Notes: generated from the sequence alone by a model not told the origin. Shown: positions 19,854 to 29,700, counted from the first letter of the stretch. The stretch: 64,000 nt of DNA from Bacillus sp. 103mf (GCF_900116295.1 NZ_FPAF01000002.1:288592-352591), one strand, 5' to 3'. Numbers and translations: made by a program.

Positions 19854-20825
19854 ATGCTTAAACTCTCCTTGATTGTTCCCACTTACAACAGGGAAAAGTA
19901 CCTGACCAAAGCACTGCTCTCTTTCCTAAATCAGAGCCTCTCACCCGATAAATATGAAATTCTGATTATAGATAACAATTCTACGGATCAAACAGCCCTA
20001 ACAGTGCGAAAAATCATGGAATCTGCGACCGTTTCTTGGAAATATCTAAAAGAAATGAAACAAGGGCTCCATTATGTGAGAAACAAAGGTATTCTGGAAG
20101 CAAAAGGAGACATCGTGATTTTTGGGGATGACGATATCATCGCCAGCAGCAATTGGTTGGAGAACATTATGCAAGAATTCGAGCAACATCCGCAAACCGG
20201 GATTTGCGGCGGTAAAATTAAACCCTTATGGCAATCACAACCTGAAAACTGGGTTTACGATTACGGATCGCCCGAGATTCATCCTTTATTCGCCTATCTC
20301 GATTATGGAGACGAAAGGGTGTCGCTTCACCATGAATATGTGTTCGGATGCAATTTTGCTATCCGGCGTGATTTAGCCATCCAGATTGGCGGAAGTTTTC
20401 CGGATACATTCCCCACTCATTTGAAGCATCTCTCTGGCACAGGAGAAAACGCCATGATTGATAATACAAGAAAGCTCAATTATGAAATCATTTATTTGCC
20501 TGAAGCCCTCGTATATCATCATATAGATTCATTACGAATGACTTTGAACTATTTTATTGACCGTTATGAGCGTTGGGCTGTTGAAGATGTATTTGCTTTA
20601 TTTAGAAAGAAGGAAAAAAAACAAGCAGCTGCAAAACTAGTACAAATCGCTCTAGATAGATTGTCTCGTCTAGAAATGGACAGCGCCAATAAATTCAATC
20701 CTGAATACTATCGAATTATTCATAAGCGATACGCCTATCAAATGATCCAACAAACAGTCCGAGTCTTAACAGAGCCTTCCCTCTATCATCATATTAGCCT
20801 AGTCAGTTACTTAGAGCAGCCTTAA
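19854..20825 (+). CDS. Glycosyltransferase family 2
   Basis: 323 residues from ATG 19854 (AAAGGCGG upstream). LKLSLIVPTYNREKYL opens the GT-A domain; IDNNSTDQT (40-48) and the metal-binding GDDD (91-94) are present, with FGCNFAIRRDLAIQIGGSFPD and GTGENAMIDNTRKL matching the acceptor side of GT2 enzymes. The C-terminal ~90 residues are helical and basic (FRKKEKKQAAAKLVQ), perhaps membrane- or partner-binding. Last gene of the island; a strong terminator separates it from fabI. Confidence 0.85.
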   Translation: MLKLSLIVPTYNREKYLTKALLSFLNQSLSPDKYEILIIDNNSTDQTALTVRKIMESATVSWKYLKEMKQGLHYVRNKGILEAKGDIVIFGDDDIIASSNWLENIMQEFEQHPQTGICGGKIKPLWQSQPENWVYDYGSPEIHPLFAYLDYGDERVSLHHEYVFGCNFAIRRDLAIQIGGSFPDTFPTHLKHLSGTGENAMIDNTRKLNYEIIYLPEALVYHHIDSLRMTLNYFIDRYERWAVEDVFALFRKKEKKQAAAKLVQIALDRLSRLEMDSANKFNPEYYRIIHKRYAYQMIQQTVRVLTEPSLYHHISLVSYLEQP

Positions 20826-20834
20826 AAACATACA

Positions 20835-20875
20835 ACAAAAAAGCAATTGGCTATATACGGCCAATTGCTTTTTTT
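20835..20875. terminator. Bidirectional terminator between island and fabI
   Basis: AAAAAAGCAATTGG ... CCAATTGCTTTTTTT, a stem flanked by A and T runs, serving both the GT2 gene and convergent fabI. Confidence 0.9.
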
Positions 20876-20883
20876 CAAGCTTT

Positions 20884-21660
20884 TTATCCTAAAATATGAT
20901 ATCCAGAATCTACATGAATATTCTCACCAGTCACACCACTTGCTAGATCACTGAATAAGAATAACGCTGTGTTTCCTACTTCTTCTTGTGTTACGTTACG
21001 ACGCAACGGCGCACGTTCTTCAATTTGTTTTAAGATGCTGTTGAAATCGCCAACACCTTTTGCAGATAATGTGCGAATTGGTCCTGCTGATACAGCATTG
21101 ATACGGATATCATGCTTTCCTAAGTCGTTCGCTAAATATTTTACGCTCGCTTCTAATGATGCTTTTGCAACGCCCATTACGTTGTAGTTCGATACAACGC
21201 GTTCTCCGCCAAGGTATGTTAATGTAACAATGCTTCCGCCTTCTGTCATCACTTCTTTCGCTGCTCTTGATACAGCTGTTAAAGAGAATGAGCTAATATT
21301 TTGTGCTAACAAAAAGCCATTACGAGATGTATCAACGAACTCACCTTTTAAATCATCGCGTTCTGCAAACGCAATACAATGAGCCAGTCCATGAATAACT
21401 CCAACCTCTTCCTTAATTATTTGGAAGCAGCTTGCGATATCTTCATCATTTGTTACATCGCACGGTAATACAAGTGACTTTTGTCCTTCTAATGATTCTG
21501 CTAAATCACGTACATTCTTTTCTAAACGCTCTCCAGCATATGTGAAAATTAAGTTTGCTCCTGCGCTATGTAATGAACGAGCAATACCCCAAGCGATGCT
21601 TCGTTGGTTTGCAACACCCATTACAACAATATTTTTTCCTTTTAAATTGAGAAGATCCAT
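20884..21660 (-). CDS. fabI: Enoyl-[acyl-carrier-protein] reductase (NADH)
   Basis: 258 residues. Reduces enoyl-ACP in the last step of each fatty acid elongation cycle. Rossmann motif VMGVANQRSIAWGIA near the start; the catalytic Tyr pair and Lys lie in SRNGFLLAQNIS / NYNVMGVAKASLE (FabI-type Y-x6-K). The C-terminus GYHILG is family-typical. ATG 21660 follows AGGAGG. A FapR operator lies 38 bases upstream. In B. subtilis this gene marks the end of the cotO-cotZYXWV spore coat cluster; here that side carries the glycosylation island instead. Confidence 0.97.
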   Translation of the reverse strand: MDLLNLKGKNIVVMGVANQRSIAWGIARSLHSAGANLIFTYAGERLEKNVRDLAESLEGQKSLVLPCDVTNDEDIASCFQIIKEEVGVIHGLAHCIAFAERDDLKGEFVDTSRNGFLLAQNISSFSLTAVSRAAKEVMTEGGSIVTLTYLGGERVVSNYNVMGVAKASLEASVKYLANDLGKHDIRINAVSAGPIRTLSAKGVGDFNSILKQIEERAPLRRNVTQEEVGNTALFLFSDLASGVTGENIHVDSGYHILG

Positions 21661-21695
21661 GTATTTATCCTCCTATTTTCATAAATAACAGTAGT

Positions 21696-21716
21696 TATTA
21701 GTACCTGATACTATTT
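21696..21716. promoter_or_regulatory. FapR operator of fabI
   Basis: TTATTAGTACCTGATACTATT. This matches the palindromic FapR site of Bacilli (TTAGTAC...GTACTAA type), placing fabI in the malonyl-CoA-responsive FapR regulon together with fabH-fabF (see 51159). Confidence 0.85.
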
Positions 21717-21826
21717 TTATAATATCATAAATTATCCATAAGGCAAAATAAAAAATCATTTTCTACTATATAATACTTTTTTATTTCAATACAGAAGCAT
21801 TATAATCCTGCCTTATATATTTATAG

Positions 21827-22017
21827 CTATATAAATCCAAATTAAAAAGCCGACATAAAACCATTCTTTTTCGGTGGGCGAGAGCATCTGGCCATGCATA
21901 GAAGCGGTCAGTGCCCTTTCCTGCCCCATGCAAGGTAAAACAAAGGGACAAAGCAAGTGCAGGCTCTTCTGCATAGCCGTAATCTAGATGTCGAAAAATG
22001 AAAATGGATTCATATAG
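21827..22017 (-). repeat. Dispersed ~190 bp repeat, family 1 copy D
   Basis: Reverse orientation: TATATAAATCCAAATT..GCCGACAT at one end, GATGTCGAAAAATG..ATGGATTCATATAG at the other, with GGCGAGAGCATCTGGCC in the core. Lies between the fabI promoter and the SEDS gene. A long open frame that starts inside it is an artefact. Confidence 0.8.
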
Positions 22018-22201
22018 CAAAACATTTTGTAGTTTCTTACATAAGAATCACATAATCATCAATATCATACGTTTCCTTCCCCAACATCTGACATTCCTCT
22101 ATCTAAATCTAAACAACATATTTGCAAACAACAAAAAATCCGCTAAGATGGTAATAGTGTCTTTTTTAATAATAATGAGTAATAGAAAGGAATACAGTAC
22201 G

Positions 22202-23362
22202 GTGAAAGATAAAAATTCTCAATATCAAATAGATTACATTTTAATACTAATTGTACTATCAATCGCTATGGTAAGTTGTTTTGCTATTGCAAGTGCACAG
22301 CCGTCCTTACCGCCAAATTTACAAAAGGTTAACTTCGTCGCCCAGCAAATTAAATGGTATGTAATTGGTGTGATCGCAATTGCTGCCGTTATGATCATCG
22401 ACTTTGATCGTTATAAACAAATTTGCTGGTATTTATATGGATTTGCAATGGTTCTTCTTCTTGGACTTGAGTTTCATATTCCAGGCGCGGTAACAATTAA
22501 AGGGGCAACTGCTTGGTACTCAATTCCAGGTATCGGTAATTTCCAGCCATCAGAAATTATGAAACTCTTTTTAATTCTTGTCGTTGGTCGTATTATCGTA
22601 GACCATAATGAAAAATATGTAATTCGAACACCGCGAGAAGATTTACTCTTACTTGGGAAAATTTTTGCGGCGAGTTTACCACCACTGCTGTTAATTGCCA
22701 AAGAACCTGATTTAGGAAATACGATGGTAATTTCAGCAATGCTTGCTGCTATGATTTTAGTATCCGGGGTTCGCTGGCGCTTTATTTTCAGTTTAGCTGG
22801 CATTGTCGTTGCAGTTGCTACAATCCTTGTGTATATTTACTTTGCGCACACTGCATTTTTTAAAGCGCATATTTTAAAGGAATATCAATTAGATCGTTTC
22901 TACGGTTGGTTAGCGCCTTATGAATACGAAACACAAGGTTTTCAATTAACACAATCTCTTTTAGCAACTGGATCCGGTGAATTGTACGGCAAAGGCTGGG
23001 AAAATGGACAAGTATACTTCCCTGAACCTCATACAGACTTTATATTTACAAATATCGCTGAGAAATTTGGATTTTTAGGAGGAAGCGTCGTTATTTCACT
23101 CTACTTCCTGCTGATTTATCGTATGATTCATATTGCATTAGAAAGTAATGATCCATATGGCAGTTATATATGCGCAGGAACAATTGGGATGTTTACATTC
23201 CAAGTATTCCAAAATATCGGTATGACAATTGGACTACTTCCTATTACCGGTATTACATTACCACTTTTAAGCTACGGTGGTAGTTCCTTACTTACCTATA
23301 TGATTGCAATTGGCTTCATTCTGAACGTACAGTCACGAACAAAGAAATTTATGTTTGATTAA
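22202..23362 (+). CDS. SEDS-family peptidoglycan polymerase (RodA/FtsW/SpoVE type)
   Basis: 386 residues with about ten membrane segments. GATAWYSIPGIGNFQPSEIMKL and GSGELYGKGWENGQVYFPE...HTDFIFTNIAEKFGFLGG carry the conserved SEDS signature, including the acidic TDF element; LPITGITLPLLSYGGSS is the family C-terminal motif. SEDS proteins polymerise lipid II at the membrane. I choose GTG 22202 because AGAAAGGA lies 10 bases upstream and the protein then begins just before the first membrane segment; ATG 22175 is an alternative. A longer frame to 21998 runs into a repeat and is rejected. Alone between fabI and prpE, it is a lineage-specific extra copy. Confidence 0.9.
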   Translation: MKDKNSQYQIDYILILIVLSIAMVSCFAIASAQPSLPPNLQKVNFVAQQIKWYVIGVIAIAAVMIIDFDRYKQICWYLYGFAMVLLLGLEFHIPGAVTIKGATAWYSIPGIGNFQPSEIMKLFLILVVGRIIVDHNEKYVIRTPREDLLLLGKIFAASLPPLLLIAKEPDLGNTMVISAMLAAMILVSGVRWRFIFSLAGIVVAVATILVYIYFAHTAFFKAHILKEYQLDRFYGWLAPYEYETQGFQLTQSLLATGSGELYGKGWENGQVYFPEPHTDFIFTNIAEKFGFLGGSVVISLYFLLIYRMIHIALESNDPYGSYICAGTIGMFTFQVFQNIGMTIGLLPITGITLPLLSYGGSSLLTYMIAIGFILNVQSRTKKFMFD

Positions 23363-23392
23363 ACCATATCCTAGTGGATATGGTTTTTTCTT
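23362..23392 (+). terminator. Terminator of the SEDS gene
   Basis: AACCATATCC / GGATATGGTT stem directly after the stop codon, followed by TTTTTC. Confidence 0.85.
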
Positions 23393-23439
23393 CTCTTCAT
23401 AGCGGTATACTAATCAAAAAAAAGAGTAGGTGATTTCAT

Positions 23440-24180
23440 ATGAAGTATGATGTTATTGGAGATATTCATGGCTGTTTAGAGGAATTTCAAGCATTAACAA
23501 AGCAGCTTGGCTATACATGGGATAGCGGATTACCAGTTCATCCACAAAAACGACAACTTGCTTTCGTAGGCGATATTACAGACCGCGGTCCTCATTCTCT
23601 TCGCATGATTGAAATTGTTTGGGAACTTGTCATACATAAACAAGAAGCATATTATGCTCCTGGCAATCACTGCAATAAATTATATCGTTACTTTCTTGGG
23701 CGCAAGGTGCAGGTGGCACACGGTCTAGAAACAACCGTTGCAGAATACGAATCATTAAGCACACGCGAGCAAAAAATCATCCAGAAAAAGTTTATCGACC
23801 TTTACGAACAATCGCCTCTCTATCACGTACTAGATAACGAAAAACTTGTTGTTTGTCACGCTGGTATTCGCCAAGATTACATTGGAAGAAGCGATAAGAA
23901 AGTTCAAACTTTCGTCTTGTACGGTGATATTACAGGCGAAAAGCATCCTGATGGTTCTCCTGTCCGACGTGACTGGGCGAAGCATTATACTGGGGATGCT
24001 TGGATTGTATATGGACATACACCTGTACAAGAACCTCGATTCGTCAATCATACTGTAAATATTGATACGGGATCCGTATTTGGCGGAAAATTAACAGGAC
24101 TTCGTTATCCAGAAATGGAGACGGTGTCCGTTCCTTCTTCGATGCCGTTTGTGCCAGAGAAATTCCGTTCTATTGACTAA
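23440..24180 (+). CDS. prpE: Bis(5'-nucleosyl)-tetraphosphatase PrpE
   Basis: 246 residues, the usual length. Metal-dependent phosphoesterase signatures in order: GDIHGC near residue 7, GDITDRG near 47, GNHC near 76 and VYGHTP near 190. It hydrolyses Ap4A-type dinucleotides; in B. subtilis it affects spore germination. The terminator hairpin at 24181 overlaps the end of the convergent pseudouridine synthase gene. Confidence 0.95.
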   Translation: MKYDVIGDIHGCLEEFQALTKQLGYTWDSGLPVHPQKRQLAFVGDITDRGPHSLRMIEIVWELVIHKQEAYYAPGNHCNKLYRYFLGRKVQVAHGLETTVAEYESLSTREQKIIQKKFIDLYEQSPLYHVLDNEKLVVCHAGIRQDYIGRSDKKVQTFVLYGDITGEKHPDGSPVRRDWAKHYTGDAWIVYGHTPVQEPRFVNHTVNIDTGSVFGGKLTGLRYPEMETVSVPSSMPFVPEKFRSID

Positions 24181-24217
24181 AAAAAGCTGATGGAATCATG
24201 ATTCCATCAGCTTTTTC
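24180..24217. terminator. Bidirectional terminator inside the 3' end of the pseudouridine synthase gene
   Basis: AAAAAGCTGATGGAATCA / TGATTCCATCAGCTTTTT, a near-perfect 18 bp stem with T-runs both ways. It contains the last codons (KLMES) and stop of the minus-strand gene. Confidence 0.9.
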
Positions 24218-25092
24218 ATATCTTCGGGTAACTCCGCATGAAATGTAAGCTGCCTTTCTAATATCGGATGATAAAACGTTAAATTTGTACTATGCAGGGC
24301 TTGCCTCTTTATTTCATCCGTTTTCCCGCCGTACAAATCATCACCAAGTAACGCATGGCCAAGATGCGCCATATGAACTCTAATTTGATGAGTACGCCCT
24401 GTTTCTAATTGAAGCGCTACATGTGTCTTATCTTTCAATCTTTTTTGCACATGAAAATGAGTAACTGCTCGCTGCCCATCTTTACGGACCATACGCTCAA
24501 TAATACTATCATCTGTTCTTGCAATGGGAGCATCAATTATTCCGCTGTCCTCTGCTATCATTCCATGAACAATTGCTTCATATGTTCTTTTTACTTGTTT
24601 TTGCTGATGTTGCTTTGATAGCAAATGGTGAATAAAACGATTTTTTGCAATTAACATCAAACCAGATGTATCTCGGTCAAGCCTTGTTACGATATGTACT
24701 GTACTTGCCAAATTTTGCTGATCATAATAATGCAAAAGAGCATTTGCTACACTCCCGATTGGATGCTCTCTTGATGGAATTGTTGACATATACGGCTGCT
24801 TATTAATAACAAGAACAGAATCATCTTCATACACAACTGAGAGAGGAATACTCTCACTTCGCATCCCTTCGCTTCTCTGCTCAGGCGGGAAGTATACTAC
24901 TAACTTTTCTCCTTCTTGCAAAACATGCCGTACATTTACATGATGTTCATTCACTTCAATTTCTCCGCCATGAAACTTTATATCTGTTAATGCTGCTTTT
25001 GAAATACCTTTCGCTTTCAAAAATTCTCGAATAAGCATTCCTTCATCCGTTTTTGTTATACACCACGTTAAAGTAAACCTTCTCAATTGCAT
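24196..25092 (-). CDS. RluD-type pseudouridine synthase (YjbO)
   Basis: 298 residues. An S4-like N-terminus is followed by the catalytic RLDRDTSGLMLIAKN around residue 140 with the active-site Asp, and ETGRTHQIRVHMAHLGHALLGDDLYGG near 225-251, all hallmarks of RsuA/RluD synthases that modify 23S rRNA. It corresponds by position to B. subtilis yjbO (yjbM-nadF-yjbO order). Its stop codon sits in the shared terminator with prpE. Confidence 0.93.
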   Translation of the reverse strand: MQLRRFTLTWCITKTDEGMLIREFLKAKGISKAALTDIKFHGGEIEVNEHHVNVRHVLQEGEKLVVYFPPEQRSEGMRSESIPLSVVYEDDSVLVINKQPYMSTIPSREHPIGSVANALLHYYDQQNLASTVHIVTRLDRDTSGLMLIAKNRFIHHLLSKQHQQKQVKRTYEAIVHGMIAEDSGIIDAPIARTDDSIIERMVRKDGQRAVTHFHVQKRLKDKTHVALQLETGRTHQIRVHMAHLGHALLGDDLYGGKTDEIKRQALHSTNLTFYHPILERQLTFHAELPEDMKKLMES

Positions 25093-25144
25093 AACTCTCT
25101 TCTAACCCTCTCTAATGGTGTGTTTACGATGCAAAACCAACCCG

Positions 25145-25195
25145 TACGAGCCCGATTAGCCGGGCTAACCTTTCATGAAAGGAAGTTACACTTTA
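25145..25195 (-). repeat. Hairpin-rich dispersed repeat, family 3 (short copy)
   Basis: Reverse orientation. On the minus strand AAAGTGTAACTTCCTTTCAT with a CTTTCATGAAAG hairpin, then GCCCGGCTAATCGGGC. It lies between nadK and the pseudouridine synthase gene and touches the nadK stop codon. Confidence 0.6.
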
Positions 25196-25990
25196 CTGAT
25201 CCGCAACAAATGAATCGCGCACCCGCTTCCAAAATGGAAATGGGCGAAATCTAACAAATCGAACCCTTTGATTTGCGACCCGATATTGAATTGATTTAAC
25301 ATCTTGGTGAACCATTGTTAAATGATCAATTGTAATTTGCAAGTTCATTCCTGTAACTGGTTTTAACACACACGTATGATGCTTCGGTAGTACGAGCGGA
25401 GATCCGACTGTACGGAAAACGCGGTTATTAATAGACGCCATTTCTGTAATTTGAATCGCTTCCAACGATGGATGAATAATTGCACCACCAAGTGCTTTAT
25501 TATACGCAGTACTACCAGAAGGTGTTGAAATACAGAGACCATCGCCGCGAAATGTTTCAAAATATTCACCACGAATTTCTACATCCATAACAAGCGTTCC
25601 TTCACTGCTTTTTACCGTTGCTTCATTCAGCGCTAAATATTGTGATTCTTTACTTCCATTCATATAACGAATAATGACCTCTAATAATGGATATTCAACA
25701 ACTTGAAAAGGCGTTTTCGCAATTGCAATGACAAGCTTCTCAACTTCTGTCGGTAACCAATCTGCATAAAATCCTAAATGCCCAGTATGCACGCCGACAA
25801 ATGCTGTTTTGTCTAACCGATTTTGGTAGCGATGAAACGCATGCAGCAGCGTTCCGTCTCCTCCAACGGAAATTACAATATCTGGCTCGTTTTCATCCAT
25901 TGTAAATTCAAAATTACATAAGTACTCGATCATCGTACCCATAAGCGCATTTGATGATTGATCTCCCTTTGACATAATTGCAAATTTCAT
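25193..25990 (-). CDS. nadK: NAD kinase
   Basis: 265 residues. Phosphorylates NAD to NADP. The GGDGTLL motif is at 43-49; [30 protein letters not shown] and SPLVLPKH follow as in other bacterial NAD kinases. Equivalent to B. subtilis nadF (yjbN, ppnK). It is transcribed after relQ with a 21-base gap. The start at 25990 follows a weak purine-rich site. Confidence 0.95.
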   Translation of the reverse strand: MKFAIMSKGDQSSNALMGTMIEYLCNFEFTMDENEPDIVISVGGDGTLLHAFHRYQNRLDKTAFVGVHTGHLGFYADWLPTEVEKLVIAIAKTPFQVVEYPLLEVIIRYMNGSKESQYLALNEATVKSSEGTLVMDVEIRGEYFETFRGDGLCISTPSGSTAYNKALGGAIIHPSLEAIQITEMASINNRVFRTVGSPLVLPKHHTCVLKPVTGMNLQITIDHLTMVHQDVKSIQYRVANQRVRFVRFRPFPFWKRVRDSFVADQ

Positions 25991-26011
25991 CGCCCAACAC
26001 CCTTTAGTTTA

Positions 26012-26647
26012 TTATTCTGTTTCCTTCGTCTCTTTCTTGCGCGAAAAAATCTTTTGTGCCTCTTTAATTTCAAGACGAATCGAAGACATCTCTTCGTCTA
26101 ATAAATAAGCTGCTTCAGCTGCGCGCTGCAAACGCACTTTAATATCTTCTGGAAAGCGCCCACGATATTTATAATTTAAAGAATGCTCGATTGTTGCCCA
26201 AAAATTCATTGCTAACGTTCGAATTTGAATTTCAACTAACACTTTTTTCTCTCCGCGAATCGTTTGCACAGGGTAACTAATAACAACGTGATAGGAGCGA
26301 TATCCACTGTCTTTCTTTTTCGTCACGTAATCGCGTTCTTCGACAATTTCAAAATCGTTACGTTTTCGTAAAAATTCTACAACTGGCTTAATATCATCAA
26401 CAAATTGGCACATCATCCGAAGCCCCGCAATGTCTTGCATCTCTTCTTGCAAACGACTGAGCGAAATGTTTCGTTTTTCTGCTTTATCAATAATACTTGC
26501 AACAGATTTGACTCTACCTGTTACAAACTCAATCGGCGAATGTTCGGCCAACATTTCAAACTGAGAACGCATTCCTTTTAATTTTACTTTCAATTCTCCT
26601 ACAGCTTGATGATAAGGAGCTAAAAATTCTTCCCAATTTCGATCCAA
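26012..26647 (-). CDS. relQ: Small alarmone synthetase RelQ (GTP pyrophosphokinase)
   Basis: 211 residues, same length as B. subtilis YjbM (SasB). It makes (p)ppGpp without a hydrolase domain. Visible synthetase motifs include SPIEFVTGRVKSVASI, QDIAGLRMMCQFVDDI, KDSGYRSYH and EIQIRTLAMNFWATIEHSLNYKY. The usual start in relatives aligns with TTG 26647 (MDRNWEEFL), preceded by GGTGGTGG; upstream TTG/GTG codons at 26650-26662 would swallow the ribosome-binding site. First of the relQ-nadK-rluD-like unit. Confidence 0.93.
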   Translation of the reverse strand: MDRNWEEFLAPYHQAVGELKVKLKGMRSQFEMLAEHSPIEFVTGRVKSVASIIDKAEKRNISLSRLQEEMQDIAGLRMMCQFVDDIKPVVEFLRKRNDFEIVEERDYVTKKKDSGYRSYHVVISYPVQTIRGEKKVLVEIQIRTLAMNFWATIEHSLNYKYRGRFPEDIKVRLQRAAEAAYLLDEEMSSIRLEIKEAQKIFSRKKETKETE

Positions 26648-26700
26648 TGTAACCACCACCAAAACAAATCAGTTTCTTTTATCTCACTGAAAGCTTCTCT

Positions 26701-27072
26701 TTACAGAAACACTCTTTCTACTTCATTTACGAGTTTCTCACCATAATTTGCATTTCCTTCAATATTTTCAATTAAATAATCTAATTCTTCCTTCATTTGT
26801 TCTAACTCAATTTCAACGTCTTGAATACGCACAAACATTTTTTCGTCATTCTGCATTGCATGTTTTAATTCTTCCCAACACGTATGTGGGATGCTTACGT
26901 AAATAAAAGATGTTTCATTCTCTAAAATATATAAAAATGATAAATTGTCTGAATCCACAAGTACATGACTACGTGCCTTTAATTCTTCTACACATAGCTC
27001 TGTATTTTCTGCACAAAAAATAAGAGCATTCTCTCTTTTTTCTACGCTCTTAACTTGAATTTTATTTTGCAT
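26701..27072 (-). CDS. Conserved Bacillus protein YjbL
   Basis: 123 residues. Positional match to B. subtilis yjbL, between yjbK and relQ. No known catalytic motif; the N-terminal half is beta-rich (VKSVEKRENALIFCAENTEL) and the second half contains a helical, acidic segment (IELEQMKEELDYLIENIEG) that may form a coiled coil. Function unknown; probably transcribed with relQ. Confidence 0.8.
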   Translation of the reverse strand: MQNKIQVKSVEKRENALIFCAENTELCVEELKARSHVLVDSDNLSFLYILENETSFIYVSIPHTCWEELKHAMQNDEKMFVRIQDVEIELEQMKEELDYLIENIEGNANYGEKLVNEVERVFL

Positions 27073-27215
27073 ACTTTAACTCCTCCATATCATACTTCCT
27101 GTCATAATCAACACTTTCATTGTAACATAACATACACTGAAACAAATAAAACATTGATTGAAATTTAAGAAAAAGCGATAATGAGTAACAGATATTTTAT
27201 AAAAGGAGCGTACAT

Positions 27216-27794
27216 ATGAAACAAGAAATTGAAATTGAATTTAAAAATATAGTGACAAAAGAAGAATTCCATTCTTTATGTCACGCATTTTCCATTACAA
27301 CATTTGCAAAACAAGTCAATCATTATTTCGAAACGCCAGCATTTTCATTAAAAAACGCTGGTTCTGCCCTTCGTATTCGCTATAAAAATAATACGTATAC
27401 GCTAACACTCAAACAGCCAGCAAAGGTTGGCTTATTAGAGACACATCAAACGTTAACAGAAGAAGAAGCTCACATAATGATTGAAACAAATAAAGTAATC
27501 GAGGGTACTGTTTCTAAGCAATTAGAAAGCCTACAAATTCCTGTTTCTTCAATACAGTATATGGGCAGCTTAACAACAGAACGAGCAGAAACAACATTCG
27601 AAGGCGGTACACTCGTATTCGATCATAGTTTTTATTACGAGCATGATGATTATGAAATCGAATATGAAGTAAGCGATGAGCAGGCTGGACAAACAGCATT
27701 TTCTTCTTTCTTAAAGGAACATAATATTCCTGTCAGACATACAAAAAACAAAGTGCAACGCTTTTTTCTTGCCAAAGAGCATAAAGAACAATAA
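27216..27794 (+). CDS. CYTH-domain protein YjbK (triphosphate tunnel metalloenzyme)
   Basis: 192 residues. The CYTH signature ExExK appears at the start (EIEIEFK, residues 4-10), with ALRIRYKNNTYTLTLKQ, EYEVSD and KVQRFF lining the predicted tunnel. CYTH proteins bind metal and inorganic or organic triphosphates. Diverges from yjbL; ATG 27216 follows AAAGGAG. Matches B. subtilis yjbK in position. Confidence 0.9.
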   Translation: MKQEIEIEFKNIVTKEEFHSLCHAFSITTFAKQVNHYFETPAFSLKNAGSALRIRYKNNTYTLTLKQPAKVGLLETHQTLTEEEAHIMIETNKVIEGTVSKQLESLQIPVSSIQYMGSLTTERAETTFEGGTLVFDHSFYYEHDDYEIEYEVSDEQAGQTAFSSFLKEHNIPVRHTKNKVQRFFLAKEHKEQ

Positions 27795-27852
27795 ACTAGC
27801 AAAGGATTGATTGAGAGCTATTTATTTGCTCTTCATGACAATCCGTTGCTAC

Positions 27853-27926
27853 AATAAAGTGAAACTTCCTTCAGAGGGTGCCTTTTCCTACTGAAGGAAA
27901 GCTCTCACCAATCGGGCTCTTACTTA
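27853..27926 (+). repeat. Hairpin-rich dispersed repeat, family 3 (short copy)
   Basis: ATAAAGTGAAACTTCCTTCAG, hairpin CCTTCAG...CTGAAGG, then ACCAATCGGGCTCTTACTT. The second hairpin is missing. Confidence 0.7.
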
Positions 27927-28008
27927 CAATTATCTCTCGCCTATCTCTTTGTTTTTCTACAAATAATAGCGGGGATAGATATATTTGATGGAAAAAGGAG
28001 TTATAAGG

Positions 28009-28404
28009 ATGAACAAGCAACCAACGACACCATTTGAAGCAATTGGCGGTGAACAAGGCATTGCAAGATTAGTCGATACATTTTATTCCTATGTCAGTAA
28101 ACACCCTGACTTATCTCCCATCTTCCCAGACGATTTAACAGAAACTGCTAGGAAGCAAAAACAATTTTTAACGCAATATTTAGGAGGACCGAGCCTTTAT
28201 ACAGAAGAGCATGGTCATCCCATGCTACGCGCTCGCCATCTGCCATTCGAAATTACACCAAAGCGAGCAAAAGCCTGGCTCTCCTGTATGGAGCAAGCGA
28301 TGGATGATACGGATGTACACGGACCGATTCGTGACTTTATATTTGAACGTTTAACATTAACTGCACAGCATATGGTTAATACTCCTGAAACAGGTGAAGC
28401 TTAA
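28009..28404 (+). CDS. Truncated hemoglobin YjbI (group II, trHbO)
   Basis: 131 residues. [18 protein letters not shown], the [28 protein letters not shown] block with the proximal His, and the Trp in KAWLSCM are typical of group II truncated globins. ATG 28009 is preceded by AAAGGAGTTATAAGG. It overlaps spxH (TAATG), as in B. subtilis yjbI-yjbH, so the two are translationally coupled. Confidence 0.93.
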   Translation: MNKQPTTPFEAIGGEQGIARLVDTFYSYVSKHPDLSPIFPDDLTETARKQKQFLTQYLGGPSLYTEEHGHPMLRARHLPFEITPKRAKAWLSCMEQAMDDTDVHGPIRDFIFERLTLTAQHMVNTPETGEA

Positions 28405-29297
28405 TGGATAAACAGGAAACAAAACATACTGTACCAATCTCTTCTTCAAAATGTGAGCCTAAGTCTGTAGAAGCATATTTATTTATTGATCCACTATGTA
28501 AAGATTGTTGGGAAATTGAGCCATTAATAATTAAATTATGGCTCGAATATGGAAAATACTTTTCACTCCGTCACATCGTTACTGGTAAAGTAGAAGGGGC
28601 TATTTCCCCATCACACAAATGGAATAAACCTGCTAATATTCGATTTGTGTGGGAGAAAACAACAAGTTTACAAGGGTTTTCTTGCGACGGAAAAGTATAT
28701 ATGCACAGCGGCGCATCAACTCCATATATCACTTCACTTGCAATTAAAGCAGCAGAATTACAAGGTCGAAAAGCAGGTTCGAAATTTTTACGAAAACTCC
28801 AAGAGTGCATTTTACTCGAAAATATAGCAAAACCAAACATAGATACGCTGCTCATATGCGCGAAACAAAGTGGAATTGATGTGGAAGAATTCAAACAAGA
28901 TTTACATTCTGTAAGTGCAGCAAAAGCATTTCAATGCGATTTAAAATTTACGAATGAAATGCACATTACAGAAATTCCTTCTCTCGTTTTCTTTCATGCA
29001 AATTCAAACGAAGAAGGAATTAAAATTGGCGGTATTTATTGTTACGATGTATACGTACAAGTATTAAAAGAAATTGTAAAAGAAGAAATTGAGCCACAAC
29101 CACTTCCTTCTCTAGAACTATTACTAGAGCATGTTCAGTTTATATCAACAAAAGAAATTGCTTTTATTTATAATTACTCTGAAAATGAAACAGAACGAGA
29201 AATGAAAAAATTGTTACTGAAGAGAAAAGTGCGCATGATTGATATAAAACGAGAACATTATTGGAAATGGATTACAAAGGAAAACGACCTAGTGTAA
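28404..29297 (+). CDS. spxH: ClpXP adaptor SpxH (YjbH), DsbA-like
   Basis: 297 residues. Thioredoxin/DsbA-like protein with CKDC at residues 32-35 ([14 protein letters not shown]). It delivers Spx to ClpXP for degradation. spx itself is at 37137 in this window. Slightly longer than the B. subtilis protein. Ends in a terminator that directly follows the stop codon. Confidence 0.93.
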   Translation: MDKQETKHTVPISSSKCEPKSVEAYLFIDPLCKDCWEIEPLIIKLWLEYGKYFSLRHIVTGKVEGAISPSHKWNKPANIRFVWEKTTSLQGFSCDGKVYMHSGASTPYITSLAIKAAELQGRKAGSKFLRKLQECILLENIAKPNIDTLLICAKQSGIDVEEFKQDLHSVSAAKAFQCDLKFTNEMHITEIPSLVFFHANSNEEGIKIGGIYCYDVYVQVLKEIVKEEIEPQPLPSLELLLEHVQFISTKEIAFIYNYSENETEREMKKLLLKRKVRMIDIKREHYWKWITKENDLV

Positions 29298-29315
29298 ACA
29301 CTAGGTCGTTTTCTT
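29281..29315 (+). terminator. Terminator of yjbI-spxH
   Basis: AAAACGACCTAGTG / CACTAGGTCGTTTT with a TTTTC tail; the stem includes the last codons of spxH. Confidence 0.88.
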
Positions 29316-29526
29316 TACGGCTTATAAAAATATTAAAGGGGATGGGAGAAATTTCACGTTCAAACAAAGGGGTATATGTTTGTATGTGAATTCGTTCACG
29401 TTTATTATATTACAAGATTCGACGTTAATTGACAACCTTTTTTGTCGAATTTCACATTTCTGTCACATTCTAAACGTTTTCATTTTAGAATACAATATAT
29501 AGAGAGTCTTTTTAGGAGGGTTTTCA

Positions 29527-29700
29527 TTGAAAAAATCCTATCTTGTATTACTCCTTTGTATTATTTTTTTGTTTTTTTGTTTATACGTTCTCTCATTATT
29601 ACAAGTGTTTCCGCTTATTTTAGCACTTCCACTTTTATTTGGAGCAATTATATTCGCTGTATCTTATTTCAATAACCAAAAGCGTTTCAAAGGGTTTTAA
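29527..29700 (+). CDS. Small membrane protein, 57 residues
   Basis: Starts at TTG 29527 behind TTAGGAGGG at ideal spacing: MKKSYLVLLLCIIFLFFCLY, then a second hydrophobic segment LILALPLLFGAIIFAVSYF, ending NNQKRFKGF. Two membrane spans with a short basic tail. I do not know an established name. It stands alone, with its own terminator at 29705. Confidence 0.75.
   Translation: MKKSYLVLLLCIIFLFFCLYVLSLLQVFPLILALPLLFGAIIFAVSYFNNQKRFKGF

Noticed and set aside
21998-22201. N-terminal extension of the SEDS protein beginning MKMDSYSK
   Set aside because: It starts inside a family 1 repeat, has no ribosome-binding site and is not membrane-like; GTG 22202 with AGAAAGGA is better.
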